From the NCBI RefSeq assembly GCF_000772955.1, contig NZ_JPVO01000040.1, positions 1 to 64,000 on the forward strand: a stretch of 64,000 nucleotides of DNA, read 5' to 3'. The first letter of the stretch is position 1. Each line of letters starts with the position of its first letter. The stretch comes from Ureibacillus sinduriensis BLB-1 = JCM 15800. GTDB taxonomy: Bacteria; Bacillota; Bacilli; Bacillales_A; Planococcaceae. The notes under the pieces were generated by a model. The model did no database searches. It worked only from the letters and a program-made list of their open reading frames with translations, and was not told where the DNA came from. This document shows, one piece after another, positions 28,003 to 37,232 of the stretch. The position numbers and the translations under genes are program-made.

Positions 28003-28829
28003 TGGCACAGTTTCGTGAAATCTTAAAAAGTCAGACAGTGATTGTCATTTGTTCTGTAGTACTTTGCTTGTTGTTTCTTATGACCATCCTAGCTCCGTGG
28101 ATTGCACCTAATGATCCCGTTGCCGTGAATCTAGCGCATAAACTCCAGTCACCTTCAATGAATTACCCATTAGGGACAGATCATTTAGGCAGATGTACAT
28201 TATCCCGTATCCTATATGGTGCTCGAACTTCACTAGGTTTTGCAATGCTGATCTTTATATCTTCTTTAAGTATAGGATTGATTATTGGTATTATTGCTGG
28301 ATACAAAGGCGGATGGATCGATCAATTATTAATGAGGATCGGTGAGGGGGTTATGGCAGTCCCGAATCTTTTGCTAGTTCTTGGTTTTGTTGGTATCTGG
28401 GGTGCGGGCCTAAAACAAGTGATTTTGGCATTAATTCTCGTTCAATGGGTGTATTACGCAAGGATCATCCGGGGAATGGTGCTAAGCCTAAAAGAACAGA
28501 ACTATATTACTGCAGCCAAAATAAGCGGTTCGTCTCAATGGAAAATCATAAAGAAGCATATTCTTCCAAACGTTCTTCCGCCACTAGCGGTTATGGGAAC
28601 ATTAGAAATGGGATGGGCTATTATGGATTTATCCTCTATGTCATTTTTGGGCTTAGGTATACAACCACCCACACCGGAGTGGGGGGCAATGATTCATGAG
28701 GGAAAATCTTATATTAGAACAAACCCAGCATTAATGATTTATCCAGGTTTAATGATCATGCTGATCGTAGTCAGCTTTAATTTATTAGGAGAAGCATTAT
28801 CAGAACGTTTTGGGATAAAACGCCGCTAA
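27999..28829 (+). CDS. ABC transporter permease (NikC/DppC type)
   Basis: The 276-residue protein has the short N-terminal helix and outer loop with LGTDHLGRCTLSRILYGARTSL that mark DppC/NikC permeases. The EAA-like coupling loop is seen as YITAAKISGSSQWKIIKKHILPN. It pairs with the upstream NikB-type subunit. Start ATG 27999 overlaps the upstream stop codon. Confidence 0.93.
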   Translation: MMAQFREILKSQTVIVICSVVLCLLFLMTILAPWIAPNDPVAVNLAHKLQSPSMNYPLGTDHLGRCTLSRILYGARTSLGFAMLIFISSLSIGLIIGIIAGYKGGWIDQLLMRIGEGVMAVPNLLLVLGFVGIWGAGLKQVILALILVQWVYYARIIRGMVLSLKEQNYITAAKISGSSQWKIIKKHILPNVLPPLAVMGTLEMGWAIMDLSSMSFLGLGIQPPTPEWGAMIHEGKSYIRTNPALMIYPGLMIMLIVVSFNLLGEALSERFGIKRR

Positions 28830-28848
28830 TAAAAAGGAATGTTGCATC

Positions 28849-29679
28849 ATGGAACAAAATGACCAAAGTATTCTACAGGTAAGAAACCTACATGTAGAAG
28901 TAAAAACCAAAGAAGGTTTATCCACTTTAGTTCAAGACATTAATTTTGGAATTGAAAAAGGGAAGATATTGGGTATTGTTGGTGAAAGCGGTAGTGGGAA
29001 GACTGTTACCAGTATGTCTATCTTACAGCTTCATGATAAGAAAAGCATGAATATCAGCGGCAGTATCACACTACATGGCAGGGAATTGAATGGTTTGGAT
29101 AGCAAAGAAATGCGTTCGATCCGAGGGAAGGATATTGCTTTTATTATGCAAAATCCGATGAATGCTTTTACTCCGGTATTTACCATTGGCCATCAATTCG
29201 TTGAAACGATTAAATCGCATTCCTCACTGACAAATAAGGAAGCAAAGGAACTTGCGATTAATGTAATGAGAAGTGTTAATTTGCCAGAGCCTGATAAATT
29301 ATTGAAGAAATACCCTTTCCAATTGAGTGGAGGCATGCTGCAAAGGGTGATGATAGCTATGGCTGCATGCTTAAATCCATCCGTAATTATTGCCGATGAG
29401 CCCACTACAGCACTCGATCCTTATAACCAATTATCAGTACTCCGACTATTAGATAAAATTCGTCGTGAATATGGTACCTCGATTTTGCTCATCTCTCATG
29501 ATCTAGGCGTTATTGCGGAAATGGCAGATGAAGTTATCGTGATGCAGCAGGGGAGAATTATAGAGGCAGCAAATGTGTTTGGCATCTTTGATAATCCACA
29601 ACATGATTACACAAAAAAATTGTTAAGGACAAGGCCGTCCTTATATTTTCAAAAACAACCATATACCTATAAGTTATAA
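28849..29679 (+). CDS. ABC transporter ATP-binding protein (NikD/DppD type)
   Basis: Walker A GESGSGKTVT (near residue 45), signature LSGGMLQRVMIAMA, Walker B VIIADEPTTALD and the switch His in LISHDLGVIAEMADEV are all present. The 276 residues suit the NikD/DppD class. It is 19 nt downstream of the second permease. It should form a heterodimer with the following ATPase to power the importer. Confidence 0.93.
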   Translation: MEQNDQSILQVRNLHVEVKTKEGLSTLVQDINFGIEKGKILGIVGESGSGKTVTSMSILQLHDKKSMNISGSITLHGRELNGLDSKEMRSIRGKDIAFIMQNPMNAFTPVFTIGHQFVETIKSHSSLTNKEAKELAINVMRSVNLPEPDKLLKKYPFQLSGGMLQRVMIAMAACLNPSVIIADEPTTALDPYNQLSVLRLLDKIRREYGTSILLISHDLGVIAEMADEVIVMQQGRIIEAANVFGIFDNPQHDYTKKLLRTRPSLYFQKQPYTYKL

Positions 29680-29714
29680 TAGTTTGGTGAATTTATCAAA
29701 AGGTGGTACAACCA

Positions 29715-30530
29715 GTGGGTTTATTAGAGGTAAAGCAAATTAATCATAGTTATCATTCTGGCAAGCTATTTAAATGGAACGTACAATCAAATAAGGTGCT
29801 TAATGATATTTCTTTTACGATTGAAGAAGGAACATGTTTAGGCTTAGTTGGTACAAGTGGTGCAGGAAAGAGTACTTTGGGGAAGGTCATTCTGGGCATT
29901 CAACCCCCACAGCAAGGGCAGATCTTATTTCAAGGATATGATATTTATAGAGCTGATAAAATGACCCAACGAAAAATTCGTCGCAATCTACAAGTAGTTT
30001 TCCAGGATTCCTACTCATCTGTTAACCCCCGATTGACAGCGGAAAGTATTATAAGCGAACCTCTAGAAAACTATGAAAGACTTACGGTAGCCGAACTAAA
30101 AAGTACGGTTATTTCATTACTGGAACGAGTAGGTCTTAGTGAAAAGGATTTAAACAAGTATCCACACCAATTCAGTGGTGGTCAATTACAGAGGATTAAT
30201 ATTGCTAGAGCCATTTCTCTTAAACCTAAGCTAATCGTTCTTGATGAATCGGTAAGCAGTTTAGATATGGTTACTCAAAGTCTAATCTTAGAATTGTTAA
30301 AAGAGTTAAAACAAGACTTTGGCCTTTCCTATCTATTTATAACTCATGATATAAAAGCAGCTTTTTCAATTTCAGATCGATTGGGTGTGCTGGAAAAAGG
30401 AGAGTTAATTGAACTATACGAGTCAAAGGAGCAGTTTTTTTACTCAAAGAATCCTGTCGTATTACAAATGAGAGACTCCATTCTCGCTGAACATCCACGT
30501 TTTCGTTCAATTACAAAAAGAGAAATTTAA
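29715..30530 (+). CDS. ABC transporter ATP-binding protein (NikE/DppF type)
   Basis: I favour GTG 29715, 8 nt behind AAAGGTGG, giving 271 residues starting GLLEVKQINHSY; an in-frame GTG at 29703 falls inside the Shine-Dalgarno. Walker A GTSGAGKST, signature FSGGQLQRINIARA and the H-loop (FITHDIKAAFSISD) are clear. In Walker B the usual DEP is DES (LIVLDESVSSLDMV), common in NikE/DppF proteins. Last gene of the operon. Confidence 0.92.
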   Translation: MGLLEVKQINHSYHSGKLFKWNVQSNKVLNDISFTIEEGTCLGLVGTSGAGKSTLGKVILGIQPPQQGQILFQGYDIYRADKMTQRKIRRNLQVVFQDSYSSVNPRLTAESIISEPLENYERLTVAELKSTVISLLERVGLSEKDLNKYPHQFSGGQLQRINIARAISLKPKLIVLDESVSSLDMVTQSLILELLKELKQDFGLSYLFITHDIKAAFSISDRLGVLEKGELIELYESKEQFFYSKNPVVLQMRDSILAEHPRFRSITKREI

Positions 30531-30644
30531 AATTTTGGAATAGGGAACATTTAAGATGGTAAGTGAAATAACAAAAAGACAGTAGCTGCGACGCGATTTG
30601 AATTATAGTGTCTTGCTCCGTCAGAAAAGTAAATTAAAAATATA

Positions 30645-30685
30645 AAAGGCTTCCCATTATTTGGACATGTGGGAAGCATTTTTTG
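30645..30685 (+). terminator. Terminator of the nik-like operon
   Basis: GCTTCCCAT (30649-30657) pairs with ATGTGGGAAGC (30666-30676), followed by TTTTTTG. The rest of 30531-30832 shows nothing I can assign. Confidence 0.85.
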
Positions 30686-30832
30686 TTAATTCTCTTCAGT
30701 TATATATTTCATGCCATCAGTCGTGAAATGATGCAATAAATTATAGAAAGTAATTTATTATATAGCAAAAATAATACTGAAGCATTAAATGTACACTAGT
30801 TACAAAGAATTAGAGGGGATTAAGATTAACAC

Positions 30833-32153
30833 TTAACTATAGAATTGCACATTTGCTCTACCTTTGGCTTTAGCTTTATAAAGTGATTCATCAGCCTTCT
30901 GAATCAATTCTTGTGTACATGTACAATCCTTCGGGAAAATGGAGATACCGATTGACGAAGTTGTTTGAAAGACTTTATCTTCTATTTGCCAAGGGTTTTT
31001 TAGAGCATTTACTATTTTTTCTCCCATTATCTTTGCTTCTTCATCATTTATCAATTTAGGAAGTATGATAGCAAATTCATCTCCGCCAATTCTGGAAAAC
31101 ACCCCCTTTTTATTAATCGATTGCTGAACACGGTTTGAAAACTGAATGAGCAGTTGGTCCCCAATATCATGCCCCATAGTGTCATTTATATTTTTAAAGT
31201 GATCGATATCTAAATACATTAAAGCAAATCTTTGATTCCATTTATTTGCTTTGTCTACTTCGGACGAAAGGCTATCCATGAAAGATCGGCGATTTGGTAT
31301 ACCTGTCAAATGGTCATGGTATGCCATTTTTTTTTATTGATTTTGGTATTTTTTACGTTCAATAATATCTCTGGCTACTAATACTAATCTGACGAATTGT
31401 CCCTTCTCGTTATAAACCGTATTTATATTTGCTTCCAACCAAATATATTGTCCGTTTTTATTTAAAAGTCGATATTCATAATGACTATTGAAGTTTTTTC
31501 CGGCAAATATGGATTCATGATAAGGTATTTTTCACAAAATCCTGATCCTCTGGATGAATATAATCAAAAAATGCGAGGGCATTCTGATTAAGAAAATCTT
31601 TCATAGCGTAACCAGTTAGCTTCTCAAAAGAAGGGGATAAATAAGTGATGGTTCCGTTATGATCGAGGGTGATAATCATGTCCCTCATATTTTCAGCAAT
31701 TAAGCGATAGTGTAATTCACTGATTCTTAATGCCTCTTCTGCTTTTTTTCGACTTGTGATTTCTCTACTAACGATCACTAAATGACTGCGATTACCGGCT
31801 TTATTAAAAATTGGTGTTTTGAAGACTTCCCAAGTACGTGTGATTCCATCAGGTGTTTGAAATGATTTCTCGATATGAATTGTTTCAGTTTCTTTCCAAG
31901 CCATTTCATCGGTTTCGACATTAAACCTAAACGCTTCTAGATGGGAAGGGAAAACTTCGGCAAGTTCCATATCAGTTTTTCCCTGGTAAGGATAGTTCTC
32001 TCCCATATTATAAGAGTTGAGTACCAATTTATTGGTGACGAGCCATTTGCCTTCTCCATCTTTTAAGACGATAAACTCAGGTATCATATCTATCAGCAAC
32101 CGAAGTTGCGGTTCATAAGCACTTAAGGTAGATAGATGTTTGATAAATTCCAT
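30833..32153 (-). pseudogene. Broken PAS-PAS-GGDEF diguanylate cyclase gene
   Basis: Read on the minus strand, an intact 5' part (32153-31515) encodes two PAS domains and ends prematurely in DFVKNTLS. One extra base near 31513-31518 causes this: in the next frame the PAC region continues (FAGKNFNSHYEYRLLNKNG, then ARDIIERKKYQNQ). That frame meets an in-frame TAA at 31334-31336, directly before KKMAYHDHLTG, the start of a GGDEF domain. The GGDEF domain (31327-30833) keeps RIGGDEF and the metal-binding DIDHF but its ATG has no ribosome binding site. One ancestral c-di-GMP synthase gene with two lesions explains all pieces; sequencing error at the A8 run is possible for one of them. Confidence 0.85.
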
Positions 32154-32200
32154 ATGTCCCCCATCTTATATTTATTAAAAATTGCTTTGCTATCCAATAG

Positions 32201-32238
32201 ATATTTATAGCAATACGCGAGTGTATTGCTATAAATAT
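32201..32238. repeat. Perfect 16-bp inverted repeat
   Basis: ATATTTATAGCAATAC (32201-32216), loop GCGAGT, GTATTGCTATAAATAT (32223-32238). It has no T-run on either side, so it is not a standard terminator. It lies 48 nt upstream of the broken GGDEF gene on its leader side and could be an operator or leader hairpin. The rest of 32154-32457 holds the promoter listed next. Confidence 0.75.
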
Positions 32239-32410
32239 TATGACACTAGCATTGAGTAATTAATACCTATCTGGGTCTGTCGTTAAAAGAATGAGGTTTT
32301 GCACATGCAGACTTTACACTTAAACAGTCGCATGTCAGATTTCTTTCCATTTCATTGTAAAAGTTTAATTAATTTAAAGTCGTTCTTATTGACTCCTTAA
32401 ACAAATTTCG

Positions 32411-32439
32411 TTAACATACTCTAGACCGGTTGGTATAAT
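32411..32439 (+). promoter_or_regulatory. Promoter with LmrA-type operator
   Basis: TTAACA (32411-32416), 17 nt, TATAAT (32434-32439) is a good sigma-A promoter. The spacer contains AGACCGGTTGGT (32423-32434), an imperfect palindrome close to the AGACC-N2-GGTCT core bound by LmrA/YxaF repressors of B. subtilis. Binding by the TetR protein at 32458 would give autoregulation. Operator identity is from recalled consensus. Confidence 0.7.
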
Positions 32440-32457
32440 TTTGGGGGTTATCTTTGG

Positions 32458-33066
32458 ATGAAGGAAAAACACAATACAAGGGAAGTCATCTTGCAAACAG
32501 CAACTCGCCTATTTCAACGACAAGGTTATAACGGAACAGGTCTCAATCAAATCATAGAAGAAAGTGGCGCTCCTAAAGGATCGATTTACTACCATTTCCC
32601 AAATGGAAAGGAAGAAATAGCCATAGAAGCAATATCAATGATGAGAAAGCTTGTGCTGGAAGGAGCCGAAAAAGATTTAACCGGGAAAGATTCAGCTGCA
32701 GAAGCATTCGAATATTATCTTAATAATGTGGCCGCTATATTTGATTTGAAAAGTTGTATAGACGGGTTATCAATAGGATTAATTGCATCAGAAACCGCCT
32801 TTACTCATGAGCAGCTTCGCTATTCATGTGAAATGGTTTTCAAGGATTTGCAGTCTCAACATGCTCAAATCCTTATGCAGTATGGGTTTGATAGAGAACA
32901 AGCGGAGGAATTGGGGATAACCATCACGGCGATGATAGAAGGTGCATGCATTTTATCTATTACATACCAGGATGGCAATCCATTGAGAAGGATTGCAAAG
33001 CAGTTATCCTTGCTTTTAAAAAGAAGTCAAGAAACACAAGGGGAGAAACAAAATGGAAATGAGTAA
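32458..33066 (+). CDS. TetR-family repressor, LmrA/YxaF-like
   Basis: The 202-residue protein has a TetR helix-turn-helix near residues 25-50 with GTGLNQIIEESGAPKGSIYYHFPNGKE, the form seen in LmrA/YxaF regulators. It overlaps the following MFS exporter gene by 14 nt. In B. subtilis LmrA represses lmrB, the lincomycin/puromycin exporter gene, in the same arrangement. The ligand here is unknown. Confidence 0.88.
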   Translation: MKEKHNTREVILQTATRLFQRQGYNGTGLNQIIEESGAPKGSIYYHFPNGKEEIAIEAISMMRKLVLEGAEKDLTGKDSAAEAFEYYLNNVAAIFDLKSCIDGLSIGLIASETAFTHEQLRYSCEMVFKDLQSQHAQILMQYGFDREQAEELGITITAMIEGACILSITYQDGNPLRRIAKQLSLLLKRSQETQGEKQNGNE

Positions 33067-34507
33067 TACACAGCAAGTTAAATCGGGAGAGATCAATATT
33101 GGTGATTTACGAGTTGTCCCAATCATCATCTCGTTTGTAGTTGCTGGATTTATTGGCTTGTTCAGTGAAACAGCCCTGAATATGGCATTAACAAACCTTA
33201 TACAAGATTTTGGCATACATGAAACAACGGCTCAGTGGTTAACCACGGGCTACCTGCTTACATTGGGGATACTTGTACCAGTGTCTGGACTTATTATGCA
33301 ATGGTTTACTACAAGGCAGTTATTTATTACATCGCTGATTGCTTCAATTATAGGAACATTGATTGCAGCTATTGCGCCGACATTTGCCGTTTTAATGATT
33401 GCGCGTGTTGTGCAGGCAATTGGAACAGCTTTATTGCTGCCATTAATGTTCAATACAATTCTGCTTATTATCCCACCACATAAACGCGGACGCATCATGG
33501 GTATTATTGGACTTGTAATCATGTTTGCACCAGCGGTTGGACCGACGATATCAGGTATTATCATTAATAATTTGACGTGGCACTGGATTTTTTGGGTTTC
33601 GCTTCCACTGCTAATCGGTGCTCTAATTTTCGGTTCATTCTTTATGCAAAATGTTGGAACACCAACCAAGCCCAAAATCGATTTTCTGTCTATTATTTTA
33701 TCCACTCTTGGATTCGGAGGAATCGTATTTGGATTCAGCAGCGCAGGAGAAGGCGGCGGCTGGGGAAATCCGACTGTTATTATCTCCATTATTGTCGGTG
33801 TCGTATCTTTGGTACTCTTTTCAATTCGACAAACGAAAATGCAGCAGCCTATGCTTAATTTAAGGGCATTTAAATATCCAATGTTTACAATTGGTCTTTT
33901 ATTAGTACTTGTATGTATGATGGTATTGTTGTCTACGATGATTCTATTGCCGCTATACCTACAAACGTCACTTGCACTTACAACGTTTGCTGCTGGTCTT
34001 CTACTATTGCCGGGCGGAATCATCAACGGGATCTTGTCACCGGTCATGGGTGGATTGTTTGATAAGTACGGACCGAAATGGCTCGTTAGGATTGGTATCG
34101 CCATCTTACTCGGAGCGATGTTTGGCTTCTCAACTATAACAATCGAGACGAGCACGGCTTTCATCATTATTCTGCACATCATTACAATGGTAGGTGTATC
34201 GATGATCATGATGCCGGCACAGACAAATGGCTTGAATCAGCTGCCGCGTGAGCTGTATCCTGACGGCACGGCCATCATGAATACGTTGCAGCAGGTTGCT
34301 GGAGCTATTGGGACAGCTATCGCCATCTCAATTATGTCATCCGGATTAGAATCATTTGCGCCAGAAGACCCAGCCAATCCGCTAAATCCTTTGCTTGCTT
34401 TTACAGCAGGTGTTCAGGACGCATTCATCTTTGGTATTATCATGGCGATATTAGGTTTTGTCATTTCGTTGTTTGTTAAACGGGTAAAGGTGGAGCATCA
34501 AATGTAA
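33053..34507 (+). CDS. MFS drug exporter, DHA2 family (LmrB-like)
   Basis: The 484-residue protein has 14 predicted membrane helices. It shows the DHA2 pattern ALTNLIQDFGIHETTAQWLTTGYLL at helix 1-2, the antiporter motif C around GLVIMFAPAVGPTISG in helix 5, and GTAIMNTLQQVAGAIGTA late in the protein. Proton-driven export of drugs such as lincosamides is the known role of LmrB relatives. It is coupled to the TetR gene. Start ATG 33053 and in-frame ATG 33059 are both possible. Confidence 0.9.
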   Translation: MEMSNTQQVKSGEINIGDLRVVPIIISFVVAGFIGLFSETALNMALTNLIQDFGIHETTAQWLTTGYLLTLGILVPVSGLIMQWFTTRQLFITSLIASIIGTLIAAIAPTFAVLMIARVVQAIGTALLLPLMFNTILLIIPPHKRGRIMGIIGLVIMFAPAVGPTISGIIINNLTWHWIFWVSLPLLIGALIFGSFFMQNVGTPTKPKIDFLSIILSTLGFGGIVFGFSSAGEGGGWGNPTVIISIIVGVVSLVLFSIRQTKMQQPMLNLRAFKYPMFTIGLLLVLVCMMVLLSTMILLPLYLQTSLALTTFAAGLLLLPGGIINGILSPVMGGLFDKYGPKWLVRIGIAILLGAMFGFSTITIETSTAFIIILHIITMVGVSMIMMPAQTNGLNQLPRELYPDGTAIMNTLQQVAGAIGTAIAISIMSSGLESFAPEDPANPLNPLLAFTAGVQDAFIFGIIMAILGFVISLFVKRVKVEHQM

Positions 34508-34513
34508 TTTAGT

Positions 34514-34556
34514 AAAACAGCCTTGCTATCAATAGATGGTAAGGCTGTTTTTCTTT
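34514..34556 (+). terminator. Terminator of the LmrB-like gene
   Basis: AACAGCCTTGCTATC pairs with a GATGGTAAGGCTGTT arm over a short loop, followed by a T-rich tract. It lies 8 nt after the stop codon. Confidence 0.85.
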
Positions 34557-34620
34557 TGTTCGATTAAAAGATAATGTTACATATTGGCCTGATGTTGCAT
34601 TTATCCGAATTGGAAGGAGG

Positions 34621-35856
34621 CTATATCTCTCTTCCGATAAAACTCGGGATTATTGTTTGCACGGGGATAAACTCAATACTTTCTTTATCAACTAACGCCG
34701 ATGCCGGGTTAATTCGGATAAAATTTTCTTGAGAATGAAAGATGCTATTTGTAATAAGCGCGTTTTTATTTTCTTTACTTAATTCATTAAATGTTGCATC
34801 GTATTCAGAACCAGAGTCACTATTTTTCCAAGCCATGAATTGCATTGGGCATGGTACATTTTCAAATGTATTATTTTGGAAAGTTGGATTGATGGCGCCA
34901 CTTGCCAGAATGCCGCTGTTGGCATTGTATTTACCGGAATCGATATTTTTTATTAGATTGTTTTCTATCACCGCATTACTCCAGTTCAATACGCGAATGG
35001 CATCCTCACGCATTTTTTCAATTTTGTTATTCCTGATTATAATGTTGTCATGATATTGACCACCGGAGTACTTATGTGTGCCGACAGCCCTGTCCAGGTC
35101 GAAGAAAATATTGTTTTCTATTGTTATGTTTGAGTTGGGTGTTTTGTCGAATTTGCTCCACTTCGAACTCCAACCATTTGTCAGCTTGTCCGGCGTATCG
35201 ATATTGATGGCTTCTTTAATTCTAGTTGGCGAAGGTTTTGAATTCATAAATTTATTATTGGCTATGACAGCGTTTTTTGTTGCGTCTATCTCGATGAAAT
35301 GGCCGGAATACATGTTAAGGAAATTAATATTTTCAATCCGAATGTTTTGATTATGGCCGGCAATAATAGCAATCCCATCCTTCTCGAAATTCAAGTCAAT
35401 TGTCGCGTTGCCAGATCCGATGATGGAGATATTTTTTTCACCCTCGTACTCCCCATAGACACCATCTTTTTTTCCAAGGGAAGGGCGGATGAATTGAAAA
35501 ATGGATTTATTCGCATCCACGTTAGATGTACCTGTCTCATTGTCATTTACAATCTTTGCGCCATCTTCTAATTTAATCGTTACGTTTGAGGGTACGAACA
35601 ATACGTTGGACACCGTATAAGTTCCCTTTTTCAAGATAAGTGTCCCTCCACCAGATTCCTCGAGTTGCTCAAGATATGAACGGATTAAAAAATAATGTTT
35701 TGTATACTTATTGTAATTTGGATGGGCCTCAAAATTTCCATTATATGTTTCGCTGTTCGGCGAAATTGAATATGCTTCTGTTTTAGCTTCGATTGAATCT
35801 GCAGGATAGAAAACCCACAAGGTTAACGCAACTAAAGTCAGTAAAATTTTCTGCAT
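34621..35856 (-). CDS. Secreted right-handed beta-helix protein
   Basis: The 411-residue protein has a signal peptide (cleavage near SIEAKTEA). The body has repeating short strands with N-rich turns such as IENNIFFDL, IIIRNNKIEKM and VIENNLIKNI, which indicates a right-handed parallel beta-helix as in pectate-lyase/NosD-like proteins (PbH1 repeats). No catalytic set of a known polysaccharide lyase is evident to me. It may bind or cleave polysaccharide outside the cell. Start ATG 35856 has AAAGGAG 11 nt upstream. It stands alone between two drug-exporter cassettes. Confidence 0.78.
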   Translation of the reverse strand: MQKILLTLVALTLWVFYPADSIEAKTEAYSISPNSETYNGNFEAHPNYNKYTKHYFLIRSYLEQLEESGGGTLILKKGTYTVSNVLFVPSNVTIKLEDGAKIVNDNETGTSNVDANKSIFQFIRPSLGKKDGVYGEYEGEKNISIIGSGNATIDLNFEKDGIAIIAGHNQNIRIENINFLNMYSGHFIEIDATKNAVIANNKFMNSKPSPTRIKEAINIDTPDKLTNGWSSKWSKFDKTPNSNITIENNIFFDLDRAVGTHKYSGGQYHDNIIIRNNKIEKMREDAIRVLNWSNAVIENNLIKNIDSGKYNANSGILASGAINPTFQNNTFENVPCPMQFMAWKNSDSGSEYDATFNELSKENKNALITNSIFHSQENFIRINPASALVDKESIEFIPVQTIIPSFIGREI

Positions 35857-36112
35857 ACTGTCATTACTCCTTTTGATAATGCTCTTTAAGGTGAAATATG
35901 TAAATTTTGGTTGAGTGACCGAGGTTTAATTTTCTCGATATATAAGGAGAGATTTACTCCCTATACTACCTACCCAAAATAACAAAAAAAAAACAGTCGG
36001 AAATTTAATGATAAATGATTTGATTTATAGGAAGGAGCAGTTCGTGTGAAATTGTGGAAACAATTGTGAAGAAGTCTTAGACATATTTAGAGAGTTTCTG
36101 GGAAAATAGGTG

Positions 36113-36157
36113 AAAAAAACATCAAATTTCCGGTACTTTAGAAATCTGATGTTTATT
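36113..36157 (-). terminator. Terminator of the second TetR gene
   Basis: AACATCA-AATTTC and GAAATC-TGATGTT form a stem; on the minus strand it is followed by TTTTTTTCACC. The surrounding 35857-36188 interval holds no other gene. Confidence 0.75.
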
Positions 36158-36188
36158 TAGCTTAACTATAATTAATACAGAGGAAGGA

Positions 36189-37088
36189 TTATTCTTTTCT
36201 TTCTTCATTTTTTATTTGTAGATAGCGCCATAGTGAGATGGATATTTCGTTTGCTTCTGCTTCGTGGGAAGTGTCTTTGAAGGCATTATTAAATGCGGGC
36301 AATACGGCTTCCAAAACATACGTATTTTCTTTTTCGCTCTGTAGTTCATTCTGTAAATAGTTTGCGTACTCTACTCCGCTTTCTGGATCTTCAGGGGTTA
36401 GCTTATCAGTAAAACCGTATAGCTGGTCAAGCAACATGCTTCTCGTAATTTTAGTTTCCTCGGCTTTTTGATGGAGGGCTTGGAAGATATCCGAAGTAAT
36501 CAAAACGCTGTTTGTTTTCTGTAGGTGAACCAGGATTCCTTCAACGTGATTCAATGCATTTTGTACAACGTCTTCTGGAGTAGCCAATTGCTTGGTAACC
36601 ATGGCAATAATGCGGAAAGAATGTTGCATCATTGCGATCGCTTGTACGGCACACTCATATGAAAATTTACGGATTTGTTCCCCATAAATATCGACTAACC
36701 TGGAAGCAAGCCATTCAATTTCGTGAATCAGATGCTTTTCCAATATTTGTTTTAATTCCGGATCTTTATTGCTTGAGACGGCTTCAAATATTTGCATTAT
36801 GTTTCGCTTACGATGGACATATGCTATTAAAGCCATTTGTTTTAGTAGAACATTTTTATCATCCGGTTTCGTATTCAACGCCACCTCCAATCGGGTACTA
36901 ATAATCTCTTCTCTTGTTTCATCAAGGATGGCTATCAAACATTGCGTTTTCGAAGTAAAGTGATTATAAAATGTCCCTTTAGATACATTGGCGGAAGAAA
37001 TGATGTCAATAATAGATGTATCATTAAAACCTTTTTCTAAAAAAAGTTGGCGTGCTGCGTGTATAATTTGTCGTTTCCTTTTGTTCAT
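36189..37088 (-). CDS. TetR-family repressor divergent from MFS gene
   Basis: At 299 residues it is longer than most TetR proteins. The helix-turn-helix, FNDTSIIDIISSANVSKGTFYNHFTSKTQ (near residues 18-46), is standard, and the ~250-residue C-terminal part is an unusual effector region. It starts behind GGTGAGG and diverges from the MFS exporter at 37233, with two matching operator-like sites between the genes. It probably represses both. Confidence 0.87.
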   Translation of the reverse strand: MNKRKRQIIHAARQLFLEKGFNDTSIIDIISSANVSKGTFYNHFTSKTQCLIAILDETREEIISTRLEVALNTKPDDKNVLLKQMALIAYVHRKRNIMQIFEAVSSNKDPELKQILEKHLIHEIEWLASRLVDIYGEQIRKFSYECAVQAIAMMQHSFRIIAMVTKQLATPEDVVQNALNHVEGILVHLQKTNSVLITSDIFQALHQKAEETKITRSMLLDQLYGFTDKLTPEDPESGVEYANYLQNELQSEKENTYVLEAVLPAFNNAFKDTSHEAEANEISISLWRYLQIKNEERKE

Positions 37089-37122
37089 AACCTCACCTGA
37101 CTATCCCTTTTGTTAATGATTT

Positions 37123-37211
37123 TATACCGTAAGTATAGTTTGTAAACACTTTCATTTCAACATTTTGTACAATAATAATTTTTTTGTTGAAAAAAATAGA
37201 CTAACGGTATA
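37123..37211. promoter_or_regulatory. Paired operator-like sites between divergent TetR and MFS genes
   Basis: TATACCGTAAGTATA (37123-37137) and, in inverse orientation, TAGACTAACGGTATA (37197-37211), whose reverse complement is TATACCGTTAGTCTA, share TATACCGT and the outer TA. Each is itself a partial palindrome. They lie between the divergent starts, one near each gene, as expected for a TetR repressor that controls both. Confidence 0.7.
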
Positions 37212-37232
37212 GAATGTATTTCGAGGCATGAA

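Noticed and set aside
30833-31327. Stand-alone GGDEF gene
   Set aside because: Its ATG has no ribosome binding site and the upstream sequence continues as the PAS/PAC region of the same protein up to a single stop codon, so it is part of a broken gene.
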